Positions 36,101 to 43,686 are shown, counted from the stretch's first letter. The stretch is DNA of 64,000 bases from Dryobates pubescens (GCF_014839835.1 NC_071614.1:8392501-8456500); one strand, 5' to 3'. Numbers and translations: made by a program. Notes: a model not told the origin generated them from the sequence alone.

Positions 36101-36863
36101 CCAGCTCCCTCAGCCTCTCCTCACAGGGCTGTGCTCCAAACCCCTCCCCAGCTTTGTTGCCCTTCTCTGGACACTTTCCAGCAACTCAACATCTTTCCTA
36201 AACTGAGAGGCCCAGAACTGGACACAGGACTCAGGGTGTGGCCTGACCAGTGCAGGGTACAGGGGCAAAATTACCTCCCTGCTCCTGCTGGCCATACTGT
36301 TCCTGATCCAGGCCACGCTGCTATTGACCCTCTTGGCCACCTGGGCACACTGCAGGCTCATGTTCAGCCTACCATCAATCAGCACCGCCAGGTCCCTCTC
36401 TGCTTCCCAAACACATCCAGTGGCTAAGAGGTTATCGATTTCAATATCAAAACCATGAATAAACAAACCAACCAACCCCCATACTTCCATTTAAATATGG
36501 AGTAGCAAAACTAATTGTAATACTTATCTTGGTTCTAAACCCAAACCTGCTCTTCTGGTAATGGTACTTTGAATGCTACTGGACATTTTGCTCAGATGGG
36601 GAATGCAAGAAAAGCTCTCCCCATCCATACCCAAGCCTGCTAAAATTAGCAGCACCCCAAGGAAACAGAAATCTTTCCCTCTCCTTCATGCAGATGCCAA
36701 CTGCAAAAGTAAACATACTGAAATCTTTTCCTCTCAACCTCATCTTTAGCTGCATTTCTTCCCCTATTATCTAAAGAAGACAAAGGCTTTGTTTTCTTAC
36801 CTGACTCCAGACCACCTGCAGAAGAAGCCAAGTTAGGAGAGCAGGCACAGAAAACCAGCCCAT
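11952..36863 (-). CDS. MEP1B: Meprin A subunit beta (MEP1B), 14 of probably 15 coding exons
   Basis: Meprin beta is a type I membrane astacin-family zinc endopeptidase of intestinal and renal brush border and leukocytes. It prefers acidic residues around the cleaved bond and processes substrates such as procollagen, mucin 2 and APP. The 14 exons join without frame conflict into 770 codons: signal peptide (1-20), propeptide with the FEGD aspartate switch (51-54), an activation site at R61/S62, astacin domain with [11 protein letters not shown] (152-162) and SVMHY (207-211), MAM (about 260-430), MATH/TRAF (about 430-590), Thr/Pro-rich linker (610-670), EGF (682-717), membrane helix (727-752) and basic tail. 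Domain positions match human MEP1B up to the linker, which is about 65 residues longer here. All splice sites are GT-AG. The final few residues (human ends NQHAF) were not found. No inactivating change was seen, so the gene looks functional. Confidence 0.96.
12154..14119 (-). other. MEP1B: MEP1B intron 13
   Basis: About 2 kb between exons 14 and 13. It holds one short CR1 (13860-13938). A plus-strand open frame of 90 codons near 13312 has no domain and is not supported as a gene. Confidence 0.6.
13860..13938 (+). mobile_element. CR1 LINE 3' terminus, short
   Basis: It has 'gttggacttgatgatctta' then 'ggcttttccaaccttaatga'. About 80 bp of 3' end remain. Confidence 0.75.
14120..14444 (-). CDS. 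MEP1B: MEP1B exon 13: Thr/Pro/Lys repeat linker and start of EGF
   Basis: Codons 595-702, with acceptor tgtgcag|ATATATC and donor TGCAG|gtgact. It begins DISHLLSTQ (human DISHLNSTQ) and ends with the EGF residues [12 protein letters not shown]. Between them lies a stalk of KP(A/V)TTTTT-like repeats (about residues 620-665), encoded by a 21-bp tandem repeat seen on the plus strand as ggtggtggcaggcttagt. The human exon encodes about 43 residues and this one 108. Such sequences are typically heavily O-glycosylated. Confidence 0.95.
14220..14385. repeat. MEP1B: Coding tandem repeat (18-24 bp units) in MEP1B exon 13
   Basis: Units like 'ggcttagtggtggtggtg' recur about seven times with one-codon length changes, all multiples of three, so the frame is kept. 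On the minus strand they give TTTTKPA blocks. Confidence 0.9.
14930..15112 (-). CDS. MEP1B: MEP1B exon 12: end of MATH/TRAF domain
   Basis: Codons 534-594. The acceptor is tttccag|ATTCCTC and the donor GGAAG|gtaggt. It contains [25 protein letters not shown] and [15 protein letters not shown], aligning with human NYFWDRPSKVG...DFIKGDDVYILLTVE. Confidence 0.96.
15288..15600 (-). mobile_element. CR1 LINE 3' end in MEP1B intron 11
   Basis: It has the tail 'atagaatcatagaattgtca' and the body reverse complements aaaacctccagggatgaggc and tcccccagtcccatcat. It is the subfamily with 'ccccctgccatgggcaggga' and lies 175 bp upstream of exon 12. Confidence 0.92.
17086..17296 (+). mobile_element. CR1 LINE 3' end, pentamer-tail type, with (attct)n tail
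   Basis: It carries 'tggtttagttgattaggtgg' and ends 'tcttccaacctgctc' followed by five or six tattc units (17268-17296). The tail ends about 95 bp downstream (in gene direction) of exon 11. Confidence 0.92.
17392..17856 (-). CDS. MEP1B: MEP1B exon 11: MAM/MATH junction and MATH core
   Basis: Largest exon (465 nt, codons 379-533). The acceptor is tttctcag|GTTCACC and the donor AAATTAG|gtgagt. Hallmarks are [44 protein letters not shown] and [19 protein letters not shown], all close to human MEP1B. The intronic stretch between the acceptor and a CR1 tail is only 14 nt. Confidence 0.97.
17871..18615 (-). mobile_element. CR1 LINE, about 745 bp, 3' end abutting MEP1B exon 11 acceptor
   Basis: It starts on the plus strand with 'atcatagaatcaataagg' and extends through the CR1 3' coding blocks (ctccaggctaaacaaccc; caatgtccttcttaaattga; ccattggccttcttggccac) to 'ctgtagcgctgcatgggg'. 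It has the octamer-tail signature 'cctcatgactactgaacc'. It is very similar to 20647-21374, which implies recent activity. Confidence 0.95.
19409..19624 (-). CDS. MEP1B: MEP1B exon 10: second half of MAM domain
   Basis: Codons 307-378, with acceptor ttgacag|ATTCTGG and donor TAAAAG|gtaagg. It contains [26 protein letters not shown] and [17 protein letters not shown], matching the human MAM segment. Confidence 0.96.
20373..20525 (-). CDS. MEP1B: MEP1B exon 9: first half of MAM domain
   Basis: Codons 256-306, with acceptor gttccag|CCTCCTC and donor GAAG|gtatga. It encodes [20 protein letters not shown] and [12 protein letters not shown]. The MAM cysteines C265 and C273 are present. Confidence 0.96.
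20647..21374 (-). mobile_element. CR1 LINE, about 700 bp, pentamer-tail type with (cggaa)n tail
   Basis: The tail at 20647-20677 is made of cggaa/cagaa/tggaa units. The body then runs from 'gaaaagacctttgagatt' with the 'ccatctaatcaactaaacc' signature to 'tctccagccactctgacccc'. It lies about 120 bp upstream of exon 9. Confidence 0.95.
21514..21832 (-). mobile_element. CR1 LINE 3' end, older 'ggagttgaaagggacc' subfamily
   Basis: It has the tail 'cacagaatcacagaatggtt' and the body 'gagatcatctagtccaacc', 'gcagcctgctccagtgatcc' and 'cttatcctatcactgggcac'. It is clearly another subfamily from its neighbours. Confidence 0.9.
22436..22654 (-). CDS. MEP1B: MEP1B exon 8: C-terminal astacin domain with Met-turn
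   Basis: Codons 183-255, with acceptor attcag|GTAAAG and donor CTGCA|gtaagt. It contains [17 protein letters not shown] (Met-turn SVMHY 207-211, whose Tyr is the fifth zinc ligand of astacins), [14 protein letters not shown] and [17 protein letters not shown]. Confidence 0.97.
22875..23195 (-). mobile_element. CR1 LINE 3' end, diverged
   Basis: It has ggttggaagacacctcacag, ccctagggatggtgactcca and cctcccctggtgcagcttgt. It lies in MEP1B intron 7. Confidence 0.88.
24439..24617 (-). CDS. MEP1B: MEP1B exon 7: catalytic zinc-binding exon
   Basis: Codons 123-182, with acceptor aatgctag|ATGCTGG and donor GACTG|gtcagt. It encodes [14 protein letters not shown] followed by [20 protein letters not shown]. 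His152, His156 and His162 bind zinc, Glu153 is the catalytic base, and numbering agrees with human. The catalytic set is complete. Confidence 0.98.
25748..26036 (-). mobile_element. CR1 LINE 3' end, pentamer-tail type
   Basis: It starts 'cagaattaaccagg' and has the signature 'ccatctaatcaaccaagc' and the body 'ggtgctggttgcctgggaga'. It sits in MEP1B intron 6. Confidence 0.92.
26921..27568 (+). mobile_element. CR1 LINE, about 650 bp, octamer-tail type
   Basis: It runs from 'cagctgaacatgagccagca' through 'ggcaacgaggctggggaggg' and 'agtttaggctggaggtgagg' to 'tgattctgtgattctatga'. A frame of about 97 codons retains [20 protein letters not shown], the CR1 ORF2 C-terminal motif. Confidence 0.95.
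27752..27900 (+). mobile_element. CR1 LINE 3' end, short
   Basis: It has 'tccctggaggtgttcaagct', 'gcaacctgctctagtggaag' and 'ccattctatgaacctatga'. It lies about 180 bp after the previous CR1 in the same orientation. Confidence 0.85.
28126..28243 (-). CDS. MEP1B: MEP1B exon 6: N-terminal astacin domain
   Basis: Codons 84-122, with acceptor ctttgcag|AAATGAATG and donor GTGG|gtaaga. It encodes [19 protein letters not shown] and [20 protein letters not shown], nearly identical to human. Confidence 0.97.
28793..28865 (-). CDS. MEP1B: MEP1B exon 5: propeptide cleavage site and start of mature protease
   Basis: Codons 60-83, with acceptor ggtacag|GAACGG and donor CTGG|gtacag. It encodes [20 protein letters not shown]. 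By comparison with human (R61|N62), trypsin-like activation would cut between R61 and S62. Confidence 0.96.
29561..29600. repeat. 20-bp tandem duplication
   Basis: 'ataaacctgtctggatttct' is present twice head to tail, the second copy with one change. A short tattctatg-rich stretch follows. It lies in MEP1B intron 4. Confidence 0.8.
29931..29974 (-). CDS. MEP1B: MEP1B exon 4: propeptide with aspartate switch
   Basis: A 44-nt exon (codons 45-59), with acceptor tcttcag|CTTTAGG and donor GATGGG|gtgagt. It reads [19 protein letters not shown] is the astacin propeptide motif whose Asp (54) ligates zinc in the zymogen. Confidence 0.95.
30018..30183 (+). mobile_element. CR1 LINE fragment
   Basis: It has 'ggtgggtgccaagaaggttt', 'acaaactggaacacaggagg' and 'aacttctttacagtaagga', and is cut at 'ggctgcccagagagctcat'. 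It is the same subfamily as 10361-10496. Confidence 0.85.
30188..30606 (+). mobile_element. CR1 LINE 3' end, octamer-tail type
   Basis: It runs from 'agcacagccctatgaggaga' through 'ggagaagaggaggctcaggg' to 'cctcggtgattctgtgatc'. It abuts other CR1 pieces on both sides, so this part of MEP1B intron 3 is a CR1 mosaic. Confidence 0.93.
30607..30736 (+). mobile_element. CR1 LINE 3' end, third copy of the intron 3 mosaic
   Basis: It has 'gattcaagacccatctggat' and 'ggttggactcgatgatctcc' and ends 'cctctgatcctg'. It is a diverged subfamily directly following the previous copy. Confidence 0.85.
30812..30862 (-). CDS. MEP1B: MEP1B exon 3: propeptide
   Basis: A 51-nt exon, with acceptor ttttccag|AAATTG and donor AATGAAG|gttttt. 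It encodes [16 protein letters not shown], close to human [16 protein letters not shown]. Confidence 0.95.
31050..31068 (-). CDS. MEP1B: MEP1B exon 2: 19-nt microexon
   Basis: The acceptor is cctccccag|CCTGCTCC and the donor AATTG|gtgagt. It encodes PAPETI plus one base, linking the signal peptide exon (phase 0) to exon 3 (phase 1). It is supported by phase and strong splice sites rather than by length. Confidence 0.85.
31690..31917 (+). mobile_element. CR1 LINE 3' end in MEP1B intron 1
   Basis: It has 'tcggatgtcaggaagttctt', 'acaggttgcccagggaagtg' and 'ccctgcccatggcaggggga', and ends 'acaattctatgatc'. Confidence 0.92.
32812..33191. repeat. 380-bp polypurine tract: (ggaagggagg)n then (gaaga)n
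   Basis: From about 32840 to 32992 there are roughly 15 copies of a 10-bp unit aagggagggg. After a short break, 33007-33190 is nearly pure agaag repeats with two c interruptions. Almost every base on the plus strand is A or G, so MEP1B intron 1 RNA (minus strand) is a long C/U tract. Confidence 0.97.
34141..34490 (-). mobile_element. CR1 LINE 3' end with (gaata)n(gaatt)n tail
   Basis: The tail at 34141-34194 consists of gaata then gaatt units. The body carries the pentamer-type signature 'atgtaatcaattaaacc' and ends near a short (ca)n. Confidence 0.94.
35664..36418 (-). mobile_element. CR1 LINE, about 750 bp, with (gaaca)n(gaata)n tail
   Basis: The tail lies at 35664-35748. The body has 'ccatctaatcaactaagcc', 'caggctaagcaaccccagct' and 'gaactggacacaggactcag', and reaches 'caccgccaggtccctctctg'. 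It lies in MEP1B intron 1, about 380 bp from exon 1. Confidence 0.95.
36801..36863 (-). CDS. MEP1B: MEP1B exon 1: start codon and signal peptide
   Basis: ATG at 36863-36861, with donor AGTCAG|gtaaga. It encodes [21 protein letters not shown], a typical signal peptide with a hydrophobic core [10 protein letters not shown]. The start was chosen because the frame joins exon 2 in phase 0 and no other upstream ATG offers a signal sequence. Confidence 0.9.
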
Positions 36864-36910
36864 GTTGTTACCCTGACAGGAGTGGCATGGAGAGAATTTG
36901 AGATCAACTT

Positions 36911-36957
36911 GGTATTTAAGGCAGTAAAGATCATAAAGCAAAACCTTTGTCCTTTCA
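36911..36957 (-). promoter_or_regulatory. MEP1B: Candidate MEP1B core promoter (TATA-, CDX- and HNF4-like sites)
   Basis: On the minus strand, TTAAATA (36919-36913) lies about 50 bp before the ATG. GCTTTATGATC (about 36938-36929) resembles a CDX2 site. AGGACAAAGGTTT (about 36953-36941) resembles an HNF4 direct repeat. This combination would fit an enterocyte/proximal-tubule gene. The matches were made by eye. Confidence 0.4.
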
Positions 36958-37050
36958 TCAACTATTAACTTCCCTACCTCACCTTCTTACCTGCCTTACC
37001 ACCCAGTAAGCGAAGTCCATCATTGCTGTGTTATGATGACTAACATATTC

Positions 37051-37168
37051 ACAGAATCACAGCATCACCAAGGTTGGAAGAGACCTCAAAGATCATCAAG
37101 TCCAACCTCTCACCACAGACCTCAGGACCAAACCATGGCACCAAGTGCCACGTCCAATACCCCTCTTC
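37051..37168 (-). mobile_element. CR1 LINE 3' end, octamer-tail type
   Basis: It has 'cacagaatcacagcatcacc' then 'agatcatcaagtccaacctc' and 'ccatggcaccaagtgccacg'. It lies just upstream of the MEP1B promoter region. Confidence 0.9.
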
Positions 37169-37379
37169 TTTATGTTTAAGCATTGCTGTGAGAAGCAGCA
37201 ACACTGGACACAGGCTGACACAGGATGCAATGGACACAAGAAAACAGGGATACAGAGGAAACAGATAAATTGAAATGCAGGAAATTCCATTTTAACTAAG
37301 AAAACTTTTCATTTACTCTAACTAGACAAGCTCCAGAGGTGCCCTCCCACCTCAGCCATCCTGTGATTCAGTGAATAAA

Positions 37380-37640
37380 AGAGAATAGAGAATACAGAAT
37401 TAACCAGGTTGGAAAAGACCTTTGAGATCATCAAGTCCAGCCTATCACCCAACACCATCTAATCAACTAACCCATGGCACTAAGTGCCTCATCCAGTCTT
37501 TCTAAACACCTCCAGTGATGGTGACTCCACCACCTCCCCGGGCAGCACATTCCAATGGCCAATCTCTCTTTCTGGGAAGAACTTCTTCCTAACCTCCAGC
37601 CTAAACCTCCCCTGGTGCAGCTTGAGACTGTGTCCTCCTT
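37380..37640 (-). mobile_element. CR1 LINE 3' end, pentamer-tail type
   Basis: The short tail 'gagaatagagaatacagaat' is followed by 'ccatctaatcaactaaccc' and 'cctcccctggtgcagcttga'. Confidence 0.92.
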
Positions 37641-38319
37641 CTCCCTTTTTGAACACCTGACTTGGCAAGACAATATATTAATGAATATGTATTAATAGGC
37701 AGCATGTGGAAGTGAGAAATGTGTGTACCTAAATAAAACCCCAAATCTGTCAGCATCATCTTTTCAGTCTCTTGCTTTCAGAAGAGGCCATGTCATTTCC
37801 ATTTGTCTGTGACTGATGCAATAGGATCCTTCTGGACTATTTAAAAATTCTATATAGGATCACTTTTTTAATGTACTGACCATGGTGCTGTCACCACCTG
37901 TGACACTTCAGTGTCCTCCTCTTCTACCTATGAGTTGCCAGAGTGCTGAAAGTGCCACAGTTTCTTCTTAAAGTGAAGCTAATTCTGGCAACTGCATGAT
38001 CACACTTGACTAACATTTCCCTTTCCTAGAGCAATTACCTGATTAGGATGCCATAAAAAGACTAGAAATGGCATTTAGATTCTGCATGGTAAATATTAGA
38101 TCAGGATTAATAACATTTGCCATACTATTTCAGGTATTAGAGCTGATAAGAAAGAACAGGCTGATCCTAAGTAATGAGGATGCCTGATCTATTTCCTGCT
38201 ACTTGTTTGATTGCTGATCCATTCAGAAGTGGCAGTTGTAGATGGTGTTGGTCTTAGAGTGCTGGGGCTTTCTCACAAAAGTAACAGTGAATGTTGTAAC
38301 CCTCTTCCACCAATAACGG
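37641..38319. other. Unique intergenic DNA
   Basis: AT-rich, with no exon, repeat or RNA gene recognised. Confidence 0.3.
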
Positions 38320-38919
38320 TCATAGAATCATAGAATCAACCAGGTTGGAAAAGACTTCAGAGGTCATCAAGTCCAACCTATTACCCAACACCTCCTGACA
38401 ACTAAACCATGGCTCCAAGTTTCACATCCAATCCTTTGTTGAACACCTCCAGGGACAGTGACTCCAGCACCTCCCTGGGCAGCACATTCCAATGGCCAAA
38501 TCTTCTCTCTGCAAAGAACTTTCTCCTTGCATCCAGCCTAAACTTCCCCTGGTGCAGCTTGAGACTGTGTCCTCTTGTTCTGGTGCTGCTTGCCCGGAAG
38601 AAGAGACCAACCCCTGCCTGGCTACAACCACCCTTCAGGGAGTTGTAGACAGCAATAAGGTCTCTCCTGAGCCTCCTCTTCTCCAGGCTAAGCAACCCCA
38701 GCTCCCTCAGCCTCTCCTCACAGGGCTGTGCTCCAGACCCCTCCCCAGCCTCATTGCCCTTCTCTGGATACAATCAAGTGTCTCAATGTCCTTCTTAAAT
38801 TGAGGAGCCCAGAACTGGATACAGGACACAAGCTGTGGCTTAACCAGTGCTGAGTACAGGGGCAGAATGATTTCCCTGCTCCTGCTGGCCACACTACTTC
38901 TGATACAGGCCAGGATGCC
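38320..38919 (-). mobile_element. CR1 LINE, about 600 bp, split by a later CR1
   Basis: It runs from 'catagaatcatagaatcaac' to 'gatacaggccaggatgcc'. Its next bases (aatggccttctta) reappear at 39131 after a plus-strand CR1, so this is the older host copy. One frame keeps [20 protein letters not shown]. Confidence 0.94.
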
Positions 38920-39130
38920 TGGGAGATGGTGGGCACCACCAGAGAGTGGTGAGGCACTGGAACAGGTTGCCCAGGGAGGTGGTGGAAGCCTCATGCCTGG
39001 AGGTTTTTAAGGCCAGGCTGGATGTGGCTCTGAGCAACCTGTTGTAGTGTGAGGTGTCCCTGCCATGGCAGCGGGGTTGGAACCAGATGATCCTTGAGGT
39101 CCCTTCCAACCCTGACAATTCTATGATTCT
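38920..39130 (+). mobile_element. CR1 LINE inserted in the opposite orientation into an older CR1
   Basis: A 5'-truncated copy from 'gggagatggtgggcaccacc' to 'gacaattctatgattct'. It has the 'ccctgccatggcagcggg' subfamily signature. Host CR1 sequence flanks both ends. Confidence 0.92.
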
Positions 39131-39145
39131 AATGGCCTTCTTAGA

Positions 39146-40738
39146 TTATATTTTTATTCTACAATTACCAGGGCATAAAGCAGCCAAAAGTAACTCACAC
39201 CCTTTCCTGGCACAGTCAGGGGCCTGTGGGATTCACAGATCTTACTTCCATTGCTGTTTTGATCTGTGGGTACAGTCCACCTGTGGCCTGCCTACAAGGT
39301 CTGTGTTTGAGGAAAAGTAGAAACAGAAGGAGCAGGTCTTTGGCTGGTTGATTGCTCCTTCCTTCCTTACAGTTCTTTCCCTTGAACATGTGCCACAACT
39401 TTTATGGGTACAAAGTTATCCAATGATCCCTGAGTAACTATAAGGGACACCTGCAAAATCTGAGCTTTTGCCAGTTAGTTCTGTTTCTTTCCCCACAGAA
39501 CCACATGCTCCCATACTGTTAGTGGAAGCAATGGAAAGGAAAGACAGGAGAAGCTGCTGTGGAGCTTGCTGCAGGTCTATTGCAGTGACCACTTGGCACT
39601 CCAGACAGATGGGGAGCACCATGGAGCAGACTGTGTGTTCCCTGGGGCAGGCACCGTGCCTTTTGTCTGCCCAGTGTCACCACTACCCGTGGGCACAGCT
39701 GCAGCACAGAGAGTAGCAACACTGCAGTGCTTATCCCCTGCCTTGCTGCAGAGCTAGGAATATTCATCAGGAGTTGTCCAATGCAGATGGGAAGCAACAC
39801 CTGCTCTGCTCTTCTGCATAAAGACAGATCTGTGAACAACAGTCACAGAGTCATAGAACTGTTTTGGCTGGAAAAGAGACAGTAATGGGAAGAAAGAGAC
39901 TGGGACAAATGAATGAAGTACAGGAGAGCAGGAATGCTCTTTTCTAAAGCCAGAGGATCTCAATTTCAAAATGCAATGCCAGCTCACTCCCGAGAACCAC
40001 AGAAGCAGTTAAAAATAGCCCTATGCAGACAGACCTTATCCGGCATTTTTGGTAGGTAGTTTCCTGTTTGGATGGGTTTGTTGATCTCCTGTATCTCAGC
40101 ACAGATGCTTTGATAATGTGGAGATCACAGAGTGCTCAATGAACAACTCTGATTCATGGTTGCTAGTTGACATTTGGGTGAATCTGACTAATGAGGAGTT
40201 CCAGTGTCAACTGCAAGTGGTATGAGTTCATTCACTAATCTTGAGCAGTGCTGGCTTGTAGAGCATTACGTAGCTCACTTAGCAGTGCTCATAGAGCAAA
40301 TGTTAAGGAGTAGGAGGATATTCAAATGCTCCATTATCCTCAGCACATTGTTCCTGTGTCTCAGACTTCCTGCATTGTCTTGCACAAATTAGTTTCAGTT
40401 ATCTCTTAGCTGGGGAAAACACTGCAATAGTGTGTCCTTGGCTAAGGAGACAGAAAGCACCAGTGAGGATAAGGGCTGCCAGGCAAACCTGCAAGATAAG
40501 AAGCCCTCAATCGAACCCAAAATATTTTGAGTTGAACAAATGTTTCAAGTTAGGAAACACCAATGTTTACAAACTGAGCAGGAGTCATATGGAAAGTGAA
40601 AATGACAACACATCTTCAGTTTCCTCTCACTGCTTAGCTACAGGTAAAATAAAAAGCAAAGAGCAGAAGCTTGGGTGTGTAACATCCCAGCCCTTCCTAC
40701 CCACTGTCACTTCATGTGTGAACTGCTACTACCATTAT
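39146..40738. other. Unique intergenic DNA
   Basis: Overlapping open frames of 60-106 codons at 39416-39839 on both strands show no recognisable domain. A further 136-codon frame (40430-40840) ends inside CR1 sequence. No gene is supported. Confidence 0.3.
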
Positions 40739-40800
40739 CATAGAATGCCAGGTTGGAAGGGGCCCCAAGGATCATCAGGTCCAACCTTTCTAGATGATAG
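40739..40800 (-). mobile_element. CR1 LINE 3' terminus, very short
   Basis: It has 'catagaatgccaggttggaa' and 'aaggatcatcaggtccaacc'. About 60 bp only. Confidence 0.75.
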
Positions 40801-40964
40801 TGTAGTTGAAATGGTAACTATGAATCAGATTGCAGTGTAAAACACACTGCGGCTGCTATGTGGCTACCAAAGCAGCTGAAGCTGGCCACTAAGACTCACA
40901 CCACTACAAAACCATACCACAGGGATAGTTGGTTCTCTCAGATGATGGAGCATGAGCCTTAGCT

Positions 40965-41443
40965 GGGACGCCTTGAGTCCTGTGTCCAGTTCTGGGCCCC
41001 TCAATTTAAGAAGGACATTGAGACTCTTGAACGTGTCCAGAGAAGGGGAACAAAGCTGGGGAGAGGCCTCGAGCACAAGCCCTTCGAGGAGAGGCTGAGG
41101 GAGCTGGGATTGTTTAGCCTGGAGAAGAGGAGGCTCAGGGGAGACCTTATTGCTGTCTACAATACCTGAAAGGAAGTTGTAGCCAGGAGCGGGTTGGTCT
41201 CTTCTCCTAGGCAAGCAGCACCAGAACAAGAGGACACAGTCTCAAGCTGTGCCAGGGGAAGTTTAGGCTGGAGGTGAGGAGAAAGTTCTTCCCAGAGAGA
41301 GTTGTTAGCCATTGGAATGGGCTGCCCAGGGAGGTGATGGACTGGATGTGGCACTTGGTGCCATGGTTTAGTAGTCATAAGGTTTTGGGTGACAGGATGG
41401 ACTTGATGATCTTTGAGGTCTTTTCCAACCTTATTGATTCTAT
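40965..41443 (+). mobile_element. CR1 LINE, about 480 bp, octamer-tail type, internal deletion
   Basis: It runs from 'gtcctgtgtccagttctggg' to 'ccttattgattctatgg'. Compared with 27330-27480 it lacks about 45 bp at 41336, where 'gggaggtgatgg' joins directly to 'actggatgtggcacttgg'. Confidence 0.94.
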
Positions 41444-41449
41444 GGCAAT

Positions 41450-42545
41450 GTCTTCATTCCAGAAGCCTGCAGCAACTCCAAACTATTGTGTGTGCTGCCA
41501 GAGAACAACTTAAAACACCTAAGAATACAAAGGGACATTGAAGCATACCTGTATTGGTACCTCGTGGACCTCATTGTGGGTTGGATTAGGCAGGTCGTTG
41601 ATGTGTGCAGCTTCAGAAAGGAAGTCCAAACCCGGCGATAACCCCACTGCTCCTTACCGCAGAATGCAACAGTCCTCAGATGCCCTCCTGTGACTCCCGT
41701 GTGCACTACAGCGCCTTGCAATTACAGACGACCTCTAAGGATGTGTTTGGGGAGGGAAAGGTCTTCATGCAAATGGAGTTTGCATGAACCTGTCACATTT
41801 TATGGTCACTCATGAACTGGGGAGCACTCGGCTCTTCCTAGAGTGGAGTCCTGGGACAAGCCAGATGATAAAGCACAGCAGCAGATTTGGAAGTTTGCGG
41901 TTTTAAAGGAAGCAAGAAACATTCTTTCTGCAGATTAGAGTGACCCCAGTCAATATGTTAACCCCTAAAGCATACTTAAGATTTATCCCGCTTTATGAAC
42001 CATCTGGATCGAAATCCCACACCTGACAGTGCCTGGGAGCGCAGCTGCTCAGCGCAGCAGCAGCCTGGGAGACCTCAGAGCTAACCCCGCGACGTTCAGC
42101 GCCCTCTTGTGGCTTCCCTTGGGAAAGAAGAAAAACCCATCAAAGAAACTGCTGCGGTTTGGACTGCCTCAAAACTCAGGTGGCACATAAACCACACCCT
42201 GCGTGACACTAGTGCCACAGCAGTCACCTTGGAGAGGGGAAAAAAAAAGCCACCACCTTCCTACTGTCTTCTGTCCATACTTGCAAAAAACAGAGACCCT
42301 AAATGCAAGGCTTCCTGAGAAACAAATCCCTGTTGCCATTAAAGAACCGGTCTGCATGGGATGTTCTTGAGTGCAAACATCATCCTAATCACTCCAACCC
42401 AAACAAAGACCTTGTCTCCCCCTAAAGAAAACAATAAAGCAAAAGCTTTAAAAAGCACTTAAGAGTTCAAAAGTCTCTCCAACTGTAAAACATTCTGAGA
42501 AATAAAAACTCCTCCAGAGAAGTGAACGTGGCAGCCCACCTCTGG
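41450..42545. other. Unique intergenic DNA
   Basis: No exon or RNA gene recognised. The 42000-42130 part is moderately CpG-rich but has no associated exon. Confidence 0.3.
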
Positions 42546-42548
42546 AAA

Positions 42549-43262
42549 TCATAGAATCGTATCATGCCCTGGGTTGGAAGGGACCTCTAGGGGTCTTCTA
42601 GTCCAGCCCCCCTGCAGTAAGCAGGGACCTCCCCAACTAGATCAAGTTGCTCAGAACCCCATCAAGCCTGACCCTGGAAGTCTCCAGGGATGGGGCCTCC
42701 ACCACCTCCCTGGGCAACCTTGTTCCAGTGTTCCACCACCCTCGTGGTAAAGAACTTCTTCCTACTGTCAAATCTAAATCTACCCTGCTCTAGTTTCAAA
42801 CCAGTGCCCCTTGTCCTATTGCTACAAGCCCTTGTAAACAGTCTCTCCTAAGCTTTCTTGTAAGCCTCCTTCAAGAGCTAGAAGGCTGCTCTCTCACCCT
42901 GGAACCTTACCTTCTCCAGGCTGAACAGCCCCAACTCTCTCAGCCTGTCTTCACAGCAGAAGTGCTCCAGCCCTTTGATCATTTTTGTAGCCCTCCTCTG
43001 GACTCTCTCAAACATGTCTGTGTCCTTCTTGTGTCAAGGGCTCCAGAGCTGCACACGGTATTCCAGGTGAGGTCTCACCAGAGCTGGCCACGCTTTGTTG
43101 TAGCCCAGCATGCCATTTGCCTTCTGAGCTCTAAGAGCATGTTGCTGGCTCATGTCCAGCTTTTTGTCCATCAGTACCCCCAAGTCCTTTACTGCAGGGC
43201 TGCTCTCCATCTCATGACCCCCCAGCCTGTGCTGATAATAGGGATTGTCCCAACCCAGGGGC
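42549..43262 (-). mobile_element. CR1 LINE, about 710 bp, diverged subfamily
   Basis: The tail 'atcatagaatcgtatcatgc' is followed by 'ggaagggacctctaggggtc', 'aggctgaacagccccaactc' and 'ctttttgtccatcagtaccc', ending near 'ggattgtcccaacccagggg'. It is older than the 17871 and 20647 copies by sequence divergence. Confidence 0.92.
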
Positions 43263-43502
43263 CAAACCTTGCACAAATGATTAAATATTTACCCTCAAGG
43301 CATACATCAGTCCTGAGATATTGAGGGCACAGCCAGAGGAGCTTACAAAACAGCCAGAGTATGAATCAGTACTTGGTAGCCAAGAAATATAATCTTAGCT
43401 AATTAAGTAATTACTTTAAAGGACAAAAGGGGAGTGGAAGGGAAACAGAGAGTAAACACATGACCATTGCTATAAGGAAAAACATCCGGAGGAAAACGGG
43501 AG

Positions 43503-43686
43503 GTTAGGTACTGGAACAGATTGCCCAGGGAGGCTGTGGATGCCTCACTGTTTGAAGCCATCAGTGCCAGGTGGATGGGGTTTTGAGCAACCTGGGCTAG
43601 TGAAAGATGTTCCTGCCCATGGCAGGGTGGTTGGACTACACGATTTTTAAAGCCCCTTCCAAGCCAAACCATTCTGTAATTCTATG
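43503..43686 (+). mobile_element. CR1 LINE 3' end, diverged
   Basis: It has 'actggaacagattgcccagg' and 'ttcctgcccatggcagggtg', and ends 'ccattctgtaattctatgg'. Confidence 0.88.

Noticed and set aside
39416-39839. Open frames of 63-106 codons on both strands
   Set aside because: No domain, no splice support and mutually overlapping.
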